Assembly (NCBI RefSeq): GCF_036088315.1
Contig: NZ_CP107996.1
Coordinates: forward strand, 4,423,501-4,487,500
Origin: Streptomyces sp. NBC_00344
Lineage (GTDB): Bacteria > Actinomycetota > Actinomycetes > Streptomycetales > Streptomycetaceae
Direction: 5' to 3'
Length of the DNA: 64,000 nucleotides
The notes under the pieces were generated by a model. It ran no database searches and was not told where the DNA came from. It saw only the letters and a list, made by a program, of their open reading frames with translations. Of the stretch, positions 33,153-41,760 are shown in pieces. The stretch's first letter is position 1. Every line of letters begins with the position of its first letter. The translations under genes were made by a program, and so were the position numbers.

Positions 33153-34217
33153 GTGGACATCATCCGAGGCAAGGCGGCCGGAACCGCCCCCGTACCCCTC
33201 TCCGTGCTGGATCTGGTGACCGTGGGCAAGGGCCGCACCGCCACCCAGGCCATCCGCACCGGGGTGGACATCGCCCGGCTCGCCGAGCGCCGTGGGTTCC
33301 ACCGTTACTGGGTGGCCGAGCATCACTCGATGCCGGGGGTCGCCTCCTCGTCACCGGCCGTGCTGCTCGCCCATCTCGCCGCCCGCACCGACCGGATCAG
33401 GCTCGGTTCGGGCGGTGTCATGCTGCCCAATCACGCCCCACTGGTGATCGCGGAGCAGTTCGGGACGCTGGAGGCGATGGCGCCGGGCCGGGTGGACCTG
33501 GGGCTCGGGCGGGCTCCGGGCACCGACGGGGCCACCGCGGCCGCCCTGCGCCGCAGCGACCGGCTGCATGAAGGGGCCGACGAATTCCCGCAGCAGCTGG
33601 CCGAGTTGACCAAGTTCCTGGACGACGACTTTCCCGACGGCCATCCGTACGCCCGGATTCACGCGGTCCCGGGACCGGTCCAGGGACCGGCGGGGCGCCC
33701 GCCCGTCTGGCTGCTCGGGTCGTCCGGGTTCAGCGCCCGGCTGGCCGGCACACTGGGGCTGCCGTTCGCCTTCGCGCATCACTTCTCGGCGCAGAACACC
33801 GTTCCGGCCCTCGACCTCTACCGGGAGTCCTTCCGGCCCTCCGCGGTGCTGGACGCCCCCTACGCCCTGATCGGTGTCGGTGCGCTGGCCGCCGATGAGG
33901 AGAAGGAAGCGCGCAGGCAGGTGCTCACCGGCGCGCTCTCGATGGTCCGGCTGCGTACCGGGCGGCCGGGGCTCGTACCGACGCCCGAGGAGGCGGAGGC
34001 GTACGAATTCAGCCCGCTGGAGCGGGAGTTCGTCGACGGCTGGCTGGCCAACATCATCATGGGCACCGCGGACGAGGTCCGTTCGGGCCTCGACGACCTC
34101 CAGAAGCGCACCGGCGCCGACGAGTTGATGATCACCGCCAACGCGCATGGCGGGGAGGCGCGCTTGCGTTCGTACGAGCTCATCGCGGACGCGTACGGGC
34201 TGCCTGTCGGTCCGTGA
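33153..34217 (+). CDS. LLM-class flavin-dependent oxidoreductase
   Basis: A 354-residue bacterial-luciferase-like enzyme of the single-subunit alkanal-type group. RRGFHRYWVAEHHSMPGVASSSPAVLLAHLAARTDRIRLGSGGVMLPNHAPLVIAEQFGTLEAMAPGRVDLGLGRAPG (about residues 46-125) is the diagnostic segment for this family. It uses FMN and probably a reduced flavin from a partner. The GTG start at 33153 follows GGAAGG. A terminator lies after the stop. It is adjacent to but not clearly part of the upstream island. Confidence 0.87.
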   Translation: MDIIRGKAAGTAPVPLSVLDLVTVGKGRTATQAIRTGVDIARLAERRGFHRYWVAEHHSMPGVASSSPAVLLAHLAARTDRIRLGSGGVMLPNHAPLVIAEQFGTLEAMAPGRVDLGLGRAPGTDGATAAALRRSDRLHEGADEFPQQLAELTKFLDDDFPDGHPYARIHAVPGPVQGPAGRPPVWLLGSSGFSARLAGTLGLPFAFAHHFSAQNTVPALDLYRESFRPSAVLDAPYALIGVGALAADEEKEARRQVLTGALSMVRLRTGRPGLVPTPEEAEAYEFSPLEREFVDGWLANIIMGTADEVRSGLDDLQKRTGADELMITANAHGGEARLRSYELIADAYGLPVGP

Positions 34218-34272
34218 GGCGGTCCCCGGTCCCTTCCGGCCGGGCAGTCGCTCCCAGGTTCAAGTGAACCTT

Positions 34273-34305
34273 AAACCGCTCGTCACCCATGGTGGCGGGC
34301 GGTTT
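34273..34305 (+). terminator. Terminator after LLM gene
   Basis: A 15-base stem (AAACCGCTCGTCACC pairing with GGTGGCGGGCGGTTT, two G-U pairs) closes a three-base loop. Confidence 0.75.
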
Positions 34306-34347
34306 CTTGGTGCCGACCCCGGCTCTGACAAGCGGTTTCCTGCGGCG

Positions 34348-34380
34348 ATTGGTCTAGTCCTCGTTTGGTTCAGACCATTG
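34348..34380 (+). promoter_or_regulatory. Tandem dre-like sites before chitinase
   Basis: TGGTCTAGTCCT at 34350-34361 and TGGTTCAGACCA at 34366-34377 each match the DasR dre consensus TGGTCTAGACCA at 10 of 12 positions and lie 16 bp apart. A TTGACG -35-like box at 34378 follows directly, so bound repressor would block it. Confidence 0.75.
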
Positions 34381-34447
34381 ACGCGGTAGACGCGGTGGCC
34401 GTATCTCTTCTCTCGACCTGTTCCGCTCACCCTCCCGGAGGCAGCAC

Positions 34448-36172
34448 GTGAGCACCCGTAGACCCCTGATCGCGGCCCTGTCGACCGCGGCGCTCGCCGC
34501 GGGCGCGCTGGCCGCCCTGGCCGGCCTCGGCCCCGGCGGCCAGGCATCCGCGTCCGCCGCCCGGCCGATCGCTGCCGCCGTGTCCACGGGCGGGGTGAAG
34601 ATCGCGTACTACGACCAGTGGAGCATCTACGGCAACGCCTTCTACCCCAAGCAGCTGGACACCAGGGGTATCGCGGGCAAGCTGGACGTCATCAACTACT
34701 CGTTCGGCAACATCCACCCGACCGACCTCGGCTGCTTCGAGGCCAACAAGGCGGCGGGCGACGACGCGAACCCCAACGCCGGTGACGGTGCGGGAGATTC
34801 GTACGCCGACTACCAGCGGTCCTTCAGCGCCGCGGACAGTGTCGACGGCACGGCCGACACCTGGAACCAGCCGATCGTGGGTGTCTTCAACCAGTTCAGG
34901 GAACTGAAGGCGAAGTACCCCAAGCTGAAGATCAACATCTCGATCGGCGGGTGGAGTTACTCCAAGTACTTCTCCGATGCGGCCAAGACCGACGCGAGCC
35001 GCCAGAAGCTCGTCTCCTCCTGCATCAAGCAGTACATCCAGGGCGACCTCCCGATCGACGGCGGATACGGCGGCGCGGGCACCGCGGCCGGGATCTTCGA
35101 CGGGATCGACATCGACTGGGAGTACCCGGGCTCGGACGGCGGCCACCTCGGCAATCACTACTCGGCCGCCGACAAGCAGAACTACACGCTGCTGCTCGCC
35201 GAGTTCCGCAAGCAGCTCGACGCATTCGGCGCCGCGCACGGCGGCAAGAAGTATCTGCTCACGGCCGCGCTCCCGGCCGGCCAGGACAAGATCAAGAACA
35301 TCGAGACCGACAAGATCGGCGCGTACCTCGACTACGCCAACATCATGACGTACGACATGCACGGTGCCTGGGACGCCGACGGGCCGGCCTACCATCAGTC
35401 CCCGCTGTACTCCGGGGCCGACGACCCGACGGACGTCATCGCGCCCGGCACCCAGAAGTACTCCATCGACAACGCCATCGACGCCTGGCTCGACGGGTCA
35501 CCGCAGTACGGCATCGCGGGCGGTTTCCCGGCCGGCAAGCTGACGCTGGGGTACGAGTTCTACTACCGCGGCTGGAAGGGCGTCCCGGCCGGTGCGAAGA
35601 ACGGCCTGGGACAGCCAGCCACCGGGGCCTCCGCGGCGCGCCCGCTCAGCGCGGTGCCCGGTATCGCGCACTACAAGGAGCTCAGCGGGATCGTCGACAA
35701 CCCGGCGACCACGTTCTGGGACGACCAGGCGAAGGCCGCCTACTTCTACAAGGACGGCGAGTTCTTCACTGGCCTCGACCAGAAGGCGATCCAGGCCAGG
35801 GCCGACTACGCGCACAGCAGGGGACTCGCGGGAGCGATGATGTACTCCCTGCTCGGCCTGGACGACAGGACGACGCTGCTGAACGAGATCGTCGACGCTG
35901 TCGGCTCCTCCCCGACGACCCCGCCCACCACCCCGCCGGCGACGACCCCGCCCACCACGCCGCCGGCCACCACACCGCCCCCGACCACGCCGCCTCCCAC
36001 CACCCCGCCGGCCGGCTGCACCGCGCCGGCCTGGGACAGGGCCGCGGTGTACACCGGCTCCACCCATGTCTCGTACAAGGGCCACACCTGGAACGCCAAG
36101 TGGTGGACCCAGGGCGAGGAGCCCGGCACCACGGGCGACTGGGGAGTCTGGCAGGACCTCGGCGCCTGCTGA
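34448..36172 (+). CDS. Secreted GH18 chitinase with C-terminal CBM5/12
   Basis: A 574-residue secreted chitinase. A signal peptide (about 1-38) leads to a large GH18 domain with SIGGWS (165-170) and DGIDIDWEY (218-226), in which E225 is the proton donor. A Thr/Pro-rich linker (TTPPATTPP repeats) then joins a C-terminal chitin-binding module (CBM5/12 type) with WDRAAVYTGSTHVSYKGHTWNAKWWTQGEEP. It cleaves chitin from the outside of the cell. The GTG start has GGAGG upstream. Two dre-like sites put it under DasR control. A strong terminator follows the stop. Confidence 0.94.
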   Translation: MSTRRPLIAALSTAALAAGALAALAGLGPGGQASASAARPIAAAVSTGGVKIAYYDQWSIYGNAFYPKQLDTRGIAGKLDVINYSFGNIHPTDLGCFEANKAAGDDANPNAGDGAGDSYADYQRSFSAADSVDGTADTWNQPIVGVFNQFRELKAKYPKLKINISIGGWSYSKYFSDAAKTDASRQKLVSSCIKQYIQGDLPIDGGYGGAGTAAGIFDGIDIDWEYPGSDGGHLGNHYSAADKQNYTLLLAEFRKQLDAFGAAHGGKKYLLTAALPAGQDKIKNIETDKIGAYLDYANIMTYDMHGAWDADGPAYHQSPLYSGADDPTDVIAPGTQKYSIDNAIDAWLDGSPQYGIAGGFPAGKLTLGYEFYYRGWKGVPAGAKNGLGQPATGASAARPLSAVPGIAHYKELSGIVDNPATTFWDDQAKAAYFYKDGEFFTGLDQKAIQARADYAHSRGLAGAMMYSLLGLDDRTTLLNEIVDAVGSSPTTPPTTPPATTPPTTPPATTPPPTTPPPTTPPAGCTAPAWDRAAVYTGSTHVSYKGHTWNAKWWTQGEEPGTTGDWGVWQDLGAC

Positions 36173-36193
36173 CCCGTACGCGCCCCCACAGGA

Positions 36194-36233
36194 CGAAGCC
36201 GCCCCACATCCCTTCCCGGGTGGGGCGGCTTCG
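36194..36233 (+). terminator. Terminator after chitinase gene
   Basis: A 13-base perfect stem (GAAGCCGCCCCAC pairing with GTGGGGCGGCTTC) lies 20 bp after the stop codon. Confidence 0.85.
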
Positions 36234-36344
36234 CGCGCCGGTCCCGTGGCGGATGGCCCGCAACGCTCGCGGCCCGCGGCCCCCCTCGCTACGCTTGCTC
36301 CACTGATCATCCCTCCACGCAGACGATGTCCCCGAGAGGCCGCC

Positions 36345-36587
36345 GTGGAACCAGCCCGGCAGTACAACGTGCATGAGGCGAAGACCCATCTGTCGCGCAT
36401 TCTGCAACAGGTGGCGGCCGGCGACGAGGTCCTGATCTGCAGGGCGGGGCAGCCGGTGGCCAAGGTGGTACCCCTGACGTCCGGGGCCGGGCACACCGGT
36501 CGTGAGCCGTTGGAGGGACAGGTCCATGTCCCCGAGGACCTCGACAAGCTGCCGGACGACATCGCCGACTCCCTGGGCATACTCTGA
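36345..36587 (+). CDS. Phd/YefM-family antitoxin, no toxin gene next to it
   Basis: An 80-residue protein with the Phd/YefM pattern QYNVHEAKTHLSRILQQVAAGDEVLICRAGQPVAKVVPL. The C-terminal tail that would wrap a toxin is also present. The GTG at 36345 follows AGAGG. Normally a PIN-domain or Fic/Doc toxin gene follows within a few bases, but after this stop there is a small hairpin (36592-36606) and then a converging GGDEF-EAL gene, with no toxin frame. It is therefore an orphan, perhaps a free transcription factor or the relic of a lost pair. Confidence 0.85.
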   Translation: MEPARQYNVHEAKTHLSRILQQVAAGDEVLICRAGQPVAKVVPLTSGAGHTGREPLEGQVHVPEDLDKLPDDIADSLGIL

Positions 36588-36696
36588 CCGACGCCTCGAT
36601 GAGGCGCTCAGGACCCGCCCGGTGACGCCCCAGCGGTGAACCGCGGCCGGCGTCATGACCGGCGTGCCCCGCGCGGCGGCCTCTGCCGCCCGCTTC

Positions 36697-38613
36697 TCAG
36701 CCCTGCAGTGGTACGGGGCCGATCATCGCCCCGATGTCCGCGGCCGGCACCGCCCGGGAGTACAGGTAGCCCTGCCCGGTGTCGCATCCGATCCGGCGCA
36801 GCCGGGCGGCCTGTCCCGACGTCTCCACACACTCCGCGGTGACGGTGAGCCCCAGGCGGTGGGCCAGCTGGACCAGTGCCTCGACGATCATCTCGTCGGC
36901 GGGATTGGGGTGCGTCCCCTCGTCGTAGCGGAACCCGCGGACGAAGGAACCGTCCAGCTTGAGTACGGAGACGGGCAGCCGGCTGAGATAGGCAAGGTTC
37001 GAGTAGCCGGTTCCGAAGTCGTCGATGGCGATCTGCACCCCCATGTCGCTGAGCGCCTGCAGCGCCTGAAGCGGACGGCCCGCGGAGCCCATCACCGCCG
37101 ACTCGGTGAGTTCCAGCTGCAGCAGCCCCGGCGCGAGACCGGTCTCGGCGAGGATCCCGGCCACCTCGGCGACCAGATCCGAGTCCCACACCTGCCGGAC
37201 GGCGACATTGACGCTCACGAACAACGGCGGCCGGTCCGGGTGGTCGAGCTGCCACTGCCTGGCCTGCCGGCAGGCCGTACGCAGGACCCAGCCACCGAGC
37301 TGGACGATCGAACCGTCCTCCTCGGCCAGCCCGATGAAGCGATTCGGGGTCAGCCGGCCGAACTGCGGATGGTCCCAGCGCACCAGGGCCTCCACGCCTT
37401 TGAGCGCTCCGTCCGCCATGCCCACCAGAGGCTGGTACTCCAGCATGAACTCACCGCTCTCGACGGCGGGGCGCAGCGTCGACGAGAGGGCCTGACGCGT
37501 CATCCGGTGCGCGTTGCGCTCCGGGTCGAAGAGGGTCCAGCGGGCCTTGCCGTCCGCCTTCGCCCAGTACAGCGTGGTGTCCGCGGCTTGCATCAGACCG
37601 GTCGCGCTGGTGCCGGCCACCAGCCGCTCGACCACCCCGATCGACGCGGACATGGACAACCGGTGGCCGCTCAGGTCGAAGGGTTCCCGGAGCGCTTCGA
37701 GTACCGAGCCTGCGAGGTCGGCGAGCTGTTCGGTGCCGGTGGAGTCCTCGACCAGCAGGGCGAATTCGTCGCCGCCGAGCCTGGCCACCAGATGGCCGCT
37801 GCTGCGCCCGTAACCGGCCCGGTCCGCGCAGTGGGTGAGTCGGGCGGCGACGATCGACAGCAGCCGGTCCCCGAAGCCGTGCCCCAGGGTGTCGTTGACC
37901 GCCTTGAAGCCGTCGAGGTCGAGATAGCACAGGCCGATCCGGCCGGTGCCCGGCACGGTGCGGGCCGTCGGATCGAGCGCCGCGGAAAGCCGCTCGAAGA
38001 ACAGGCTGCGGTTGGGAAGGCGGGTCACCGGGTCGTGCATCTGCAGATGGCGCAGCTTGGCCTGGAGCTCCCGCCGGTCGCTGACATCGGCGACCGAGAG
38101 CAGCACCTGGGAACTGTCGGGGACGGGGGTGACGCTGACCTCGGCCCAGAGCGAGTGCCCGTCGGGATGCTTGATCCTTCGGGTGCAGCGGAAACCTGCC
38201 CGGCGGCCGCCCAGCACTTCGCGGTAGGCGTGCCAGGTGCGTGCGTCCGCGGTCAGATCCACCAGATCGGCAGCGGTCCGCCGGGTCAGCCCCGCGGGTG
38301 GGGCGCCCAGCAGTCCGGCGAGGGCGTCATTGGCCGTGACGACCAGGCCCTCGCGGTCGATGACGGCCATCGCGAGCCGTGCGGTGTTGAAGGCGGCCCG
38401 GTAGTCGTGCAATTCGGCTGCGGTCCGGCCGACTGTCTGACGCTCCGTGACCGGCGGCCGGACGGAAGCGGGCGCCGGTCCCGGCCCTTCGGAGGTTCCG
38501 CTCACGGCTGGCTCCCGCAGTGCAGTCGTCTTGGACAAGTACGGGTCCGGCCGTAGGCCGGACGGGGGAAGAACGCCGAGGGCGCGATCCACGCTGGAAA
38601 GTGTGCCGATCAT
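36697..38613 (-). CDS. PAS-GGDEF-EAL cyclic-di-GMP turnover protein
   Basis: A soluble 638-residue protein. A PAS/PAC sensor (about 65-170) is followed by a GGDEF domain (about 195-360) with DLDGFKAVNDTLGHGFGD and an intact GGDEF active site. An EAL domain (about 375-620) follows with EYQPLVGM, VEALVRW, the catalytic-loop DDFGTGYSNLAYL and the lysine of LKLDGSF. Both cyclase and phosphodiesterase motifs look complete. It resembles Streptomyces CdgA/RmdA-type enzymes that tune development through c-di-GMP, but I cannot say which. The ATG at 38613 has no good ribosome site, so the start may lie further in. Confidence 0.88.
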   Translation of the reverse strand: MIGTLSSVDRALGVLPPSGLRPDPYLSKTTALREPAVSGTSEGPGPAPASVRPPVTERQTVGRTAAELHDYRAAFNTARLAMAVIDREGLVVTANDALAGLLGAPPAGLTRRTAADLVDLTADARTWHAYREVLGGRRAGFRCTRRIKHPDGHSLWAEVSVTPVPDSSQVLLSVADVSDRRELQAKLRHLQMHDPVTRLPNRSLFFERLSAALDPTARTVPGTGRIGLCYLDLDGFKAVNDTLGHGFGDRLLSIVAARLTHCADRAGYGRSSGHLVARLGGDEFALLVEDSTGTEQLADLAGSVLEALREPFDLSGHRLSMSASIGVVERLVAGTSATGLMQAADTTLYWAKADGKARWTLFDPERNAHRMTRQALSSTLRPAVESGEFMLEYQPLVGMADGALKGVEALVRWDHPQFGRLTPNRFIGLAEEDGSIVQLGGWVLRTACRQARQWQLDHPDRPPLFVSVNVAVRQVWDSDLVAEVAGILAETGLAPGLLQLELTESAVMGSAGRPLQALQALSDMGVQIAIDDFGTGYSNLAYLSRLPVSVLKLDGSFVRGFRYDEGTHPNPADEMIVEALVQLAHRLGLTVTAECVETSGQAARLRRIGCDTGQGYLYSRAVPAADIGAMIGPVPLQG

Positions 38614-38852
38614 AGAGGTTGAAGTGATGACCGTTCCAGCGTTGGCCGCAGCCCGAGATCACTCCGGCAGCCAAGGGTGATCGTTTCTGCACGGCTGTGG
38701 TCCGGGATCTTTTCGACGTGATCGGTTGTGACTTTCCGTGAAGGGCCGGGGTGTCGGCCCGATCACCCGGCTGGGGCAGCTCGACAGGGCAAACATGCAC
38801 AAAACGACACAGGGTGGGTGGGGTGTCCCGCATCCCCAACCCGGAGGTCGAA

Positions 38853-40103
38853 GTGCAGCGGAAGCAGCCACCCGAGGGAGTGGACAGACGGCGGCTGAGG
38901 CGTGCCGCCGCTGTGCTCACCTCATTCACCGCGCTGGCCGCCACCTCGCTGGTGGCAGGCCCGGCCGTCGCCACCGAGGGGACCGCGGGACCCTGTGTGC
39001 TGCCGCGTACCGATGCCCATCACTCGCTCGGTCTCGACAGCTGGAACTCCGCGTACACCAAGCCGGTCGGATCGCTCGACGCGGTCATGATCTTCTTGTC
39101 CTTTCCCGGCTCATCGCCGCGCACCACACCGCAGGAACTGACGGCCGACTACTTTCCGGCGACGACCGAGTTCTACCGGCGGGCCTCGTACGGAAAGTTC
39201 ACGCTGCGCCCCCACCCGCTGCGGCGCTGGATCCAGATGCCGCGTCCGGCCACCGCGTACGGCATACAGCGTGACTGGGACCCCTCGCAGCGCGGCGCCT
39301 ATCTGCGGGACGCGATGGCGGCGGCGGATCCGGAAGTGGATTTCAGCACGTACGACGTCGTCTATCTGCTGGCCGACCCGGATGCGCCGGGTGTCGACTC
39401 CGATGCCACCAAGGTGGTCAACCTCGACAGCCCGCTGCACGCCGACGGCACGGCCATCCGAAGGGTGGTCACCGGCTTCGAGCAGCACCCGCCGGACCAC
39501 AACGTGCTGGCACACGAGACCGGGCACGTCTTCGACCTGCCGGATCTCTATCACCGCCCCGAGGACGGCAAGGGCGACTGGGACACCTATGTCGGCGACT
39601 GGGACGTCATGGGAAGCCAGTTCGGGCTCTCCCCGGATCTGTTCGGCTGGCTGAAGTGGAAACTGGGCTGGCTCGACCGCCGCCAGATCGGCTGCGTACA
39701 GGGCACAGAGCCCCGGATGTACACCCTGGACCCGGTGGAGGAGATGCCCGCCGAGGGAACGGACGTGACGGGAACCCGGCTGGTGGTGGTACGGACCGGC
39801 GCGGACCGCGTGCTCGCGATCGAGGCCCGCAGCACGGCGGGCAACGACCGGGCCAGCTGCACCGAAGGGGTGCTGATCTACGAGGTGAGGGGCGAGACCG
39901 CCTCCGGAAGTGGCCCGGTCAAGGTGTTCGACACCCATCCGCACAGTGAGGCGTGCTGGGGTCAGTCCGTCTACCCGCAGCTGGCCGACGCGCCGCTTCA
40001 GGTCGGGGAGACGTTCACCGTGCCGGGCAACGGCACGAGGGTCGAGGTCGCGGACCGCACGCCGTCGGGAGCCTGGACGATCGAGGTCACGCCGAGGATG
40101 TAG
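38853..40103 (+). CDS. Secreted M6-type (InhA-like) metalloprotease
   Basis: A 416-residue secreted protein with a signal peptide around residues 15-40 (RRAAAVLTSFTALAATSLVAGPAVA). The zinc motif HETGHVFDLPDLYH (HExxH) and the downstream GDWDVMG, a Met-turn-like segment, fit M6/immune-inhibitor-A type peptidases. The C-terminal part is a beta-rich domain with paired cysteines. GGAGG precedes the GTG at 38853. It probably degrades extracellular protein. A terminator shared with tRNA-Lys follows the stop. Confidence 0.85.
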   Translation: MQRKQPPEGVDRRRLRRAAAVLTSFTALAATSLVAGPAVATEGTAGPCVLPRTDAHHSLGLDSWNSAYTKPVGSLDAVMIFLSFPGSSPRTTPQELTADYFPATTEFYRRASYGKFTLRPHPLRRWIQMPRPATAYGIQRDWDPSQRGAYLRDAMAAADPEVDFSTYDVVYLLADPDAPGVDSDATKVVNLDSPLHADGTAIRRVVTGFEQHPPDHNVLAHETGHVFDLPDLYHRPEDGKGDWDTYVGDWDVMGSQFGLSPDLFGWLKWKLGWLDRRQIGCVQGTEPRMYTLDPVEEMPAEGTDVTGTRLVVVRTGADRVLAIEARSTAGNDRASCTEGVLIYEVRGETASGSGPVKVFDTHPHSEACWGQSVYPQLADAPLQVGETFTVPGNGTRVEVADRTPSGAWTIEVTPRM

Positions 40104-40129
40104 CCGGGCCGCCGTGGGACCCGCCGAAC

Positions 40130-40163
40130 GAAGAAGCCCCCCGCTTGCGCGAGGGGCTTCTTC
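40130..40163. terminator. Terminator of tRNA-Lys copy 3
   Basis: The same hairpin as at 24040-24073, with one base changed in the loop. It serves the minus-strand tRNA and may also stop the plus-strand protease transcript. Confidence 0.8.
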
Positions 40164-40169
40164 CGTCTG

Positions 40170-40243
40170 TGCGCCGCCAGGGACTCGAACCCCGGACCCG
40201 CTGATTAAGAGTCAGCTGCTCTAACCAACTGAGCTAGCGGCGC
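40170..40243 (-). tRNA. tRNA-Lys (CTT), copy 3
   Basis: The 74 bases are identical to the other two copies, anticodon CTT. Its 5' acceptor bases overlap the end of the upstream protein gene by ten bases. Confidence 0.97.
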
Positions 40244-40899
40244 CTGCTGACGTCGTAGACCTTAGCATCCTGATCGGCGCGGGGAAAAATCGATAAGCGC
40301 ACCGATGGTGAGCAGGTCGAACGGGCCGCCCGCACGCATGCCCAGAGCACCACCTCGGGCCCGGGGAGCCAGGGGTGCCGGGTGTCGGGAGCCACCAGCC
40401 AGCGAGCCCCCGGGCGGGGAACGCGGCTGGTCGGCGACGGTACGGTCACGGCATCACCGACCCCGTGGCAGAGCATCGGCGGCACCGCCTCGCCCCACTC
40501 CTCCCACTCGAGCAGGGACGGCAGACGCTGGGCCGTGCCGGGTGCGGTGAAGAGCAGCATCCGGCCGCGGTGGCCGGCCACAGGACCGGAGCCCGGGCCC
40601 TCGGACCAGAGTGTGTCCAGCAGCCGGCGGCCGAAGATCGACGGTACGTTCACCACGTCGAAGACGGTTCCGCAGGGCAGCACCACGGGGGCGCCCGGGC
40701 GGGACTGCCACAGCGAGAGCGCACTGCGGGGATACGCGGCGGCGGAGGCCAGCCAGGCCGCGCCCGCGGTGGTGACCTCGGCGGCGTGCTGTCCGCCCTC
40801 GTCCCGGAGGGTGCGGCTGAACTCGCCGGGCGGCCGCCCTTCGGGCCCACCGCCCGCGAAGATCCCCGTGCTGCCGTCGCTACGCTGCCATGCGCTCAT
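40234..40899 (-). CDS. Primase/polymerase-like small protein ending in tRNA
   Basis: A 221-residue protein related, by recollection, to the short Streptomyces 'bifunctional DNA primase/polymerase' proteins that carry only part of the Prim-Pol domain. The key segment is VVLPCGTVFDVVNVPSIFGRRLLDTLW, with RMLLFTAPGTAQRLPSLLEWEEWG after it. I see no catalytic metal cluster that would prove polymerase activity. The frame stays open into the tRNA-Lys gene, where the TAG stop is formed by bases 40234-40236 in the acceptor/D region. The gene probably shares a transcript with the tRNA. The true function is unknown. Confidence 0.65.
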   Translation of the reverse strand: MSAWQRSDGSTGIFAGGGPEGRPPGEFSRTLRDEGGQHAAEVTTAGAAWLASAAAYPRSALSLWQSRPGAPVVLPCGTVFDVVNVPSIFGRRLLDTLWSEGPGSGPVAGHRGRMLLFTAPGTAQRLPSLLEWEEWGEAVPPMLCHGVGDAVTVPSPTSRVPRPGARWLVAPDTRHPWLPGPEVVLWACVRAARSTCSPSVRLSIFPRADQDAKVYDVSRRR

Positions 40900-41024
40900 G
40901 ACATCCAGATCTACCCGCAGTAACGGTCTGGTTTCTGTGGGTTGACCGAAACCGGGACAGGGCGGGCCGGGAGGCGTATCTTGCGTCCTGCATATGCCAG
41001 CCGCGTGCTCGGATAGCCAGGTGC

Positions 41025-41053
41025 GCTGCCCCGCCGGGTGCGCTCACCTGGCT
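41025..41053 (-). terminator. Hairpin downstream of small HTH-like gene
   Basis: AGCCAGGTG pairs with CACCTGGCT (nine bases) around a GC-rich loop, 44 bp past the stop of the 113-residue protein. Confidence 0.65.
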
Positions 41054-41096
41054 TCGCACCCCGGGGGCTGCGCTGCCCAGCCGGCGGCTGCGCCCC

Positions 41097-41438
41097 TTAC
41101 AGCGGGCCGGCGTTGCGCATCAGATCCCGGCCGAACTCCACCATCTTCTTGGTGTAGTCCTCCGTCCACCGGGCGCGCTCGGCGATGTCCGCCATGGTGA
41201 GGCGGTCGAAGCGACGGGGGTCGGCGAGCTGGGCGGCGGCGATCGCCTGGAACTCGGTCGCCCGGTCGGCCGCGGCCCGGAAGGCGAGCGTCAGCTCGGT
41301 GGAACGGACCAGGAGCGCCGCCGGATCGTCGATCGATTCCAGATCGAAGAAGTGCTCGGGGTCGGCGGAGGCTTCCGACGGCTCGAAGAGCAATGGCGCG
41401 GGGCGCGGTTTGCGCTCACGCTGTTCGGATTCCGCCAT
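41097..41438 (-). CDS. Small HTH-like protein of unknown function
   Basis: A 113-residue acidic N-terminal region followed by a helical segment (RFDRLTMADIAERARWTEDYTKKMVEFGRDLM) that reads like a helix-turn-helix. I do not recognise the family. AGGAGG precedes the ATG at 41438. It lies 320 bp after the stop of the helicase operon (at 41761), on the same strand. It is a conserved-looking hypothetical and might regulate its neighbours. Confidence 0.7.
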   Translation of the reverse strand: MAESEQRERKPRPAPLLFEPSEASADPEHFFDLESIDDPAALLVRSTELTLAFRAAADRATEFQAIAAAQLADPRRFDRLTMADIAERARWTEDYTKKMVEFGRDLMRNAGPL

Positions 41439-41760
41439 GGATGCCTCCTGCTGTACGTGTTGCGTCTCCGGACCACCGTCCATTGTCCCGCCTCGTGCAA
41501 GGGGGCCTCGGGGGCCTGGCCCCGCCGGTCGCCTCCCTGCCCGGTAGTGACCCTTCGGTGCCGGCCTCCGGCGTTCCGTGTCCGGACGTGCCCGTTCCAT
41601 GCTGGTACGCGACCCTTCCGGGCCCGGATCCGTACATCCGGTCCGCATCAGCCGGTTCCTGGCCCGGCCAACGACCGGAAGCCGGCTTCCGGCCCGCATC
41701 GCCCGCCGCGCGGGCCCGCGGCGGACCGACGGCGCCGGCCCTGCCGCCGGACGGATGCGG

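Noticed and set aside
36588..36696. A degraded toxin gene after the Phd antitoxin
   Set aside because: No frame in the gap has PIN or Doc motifs, only a short hairpin; no support for a relic.
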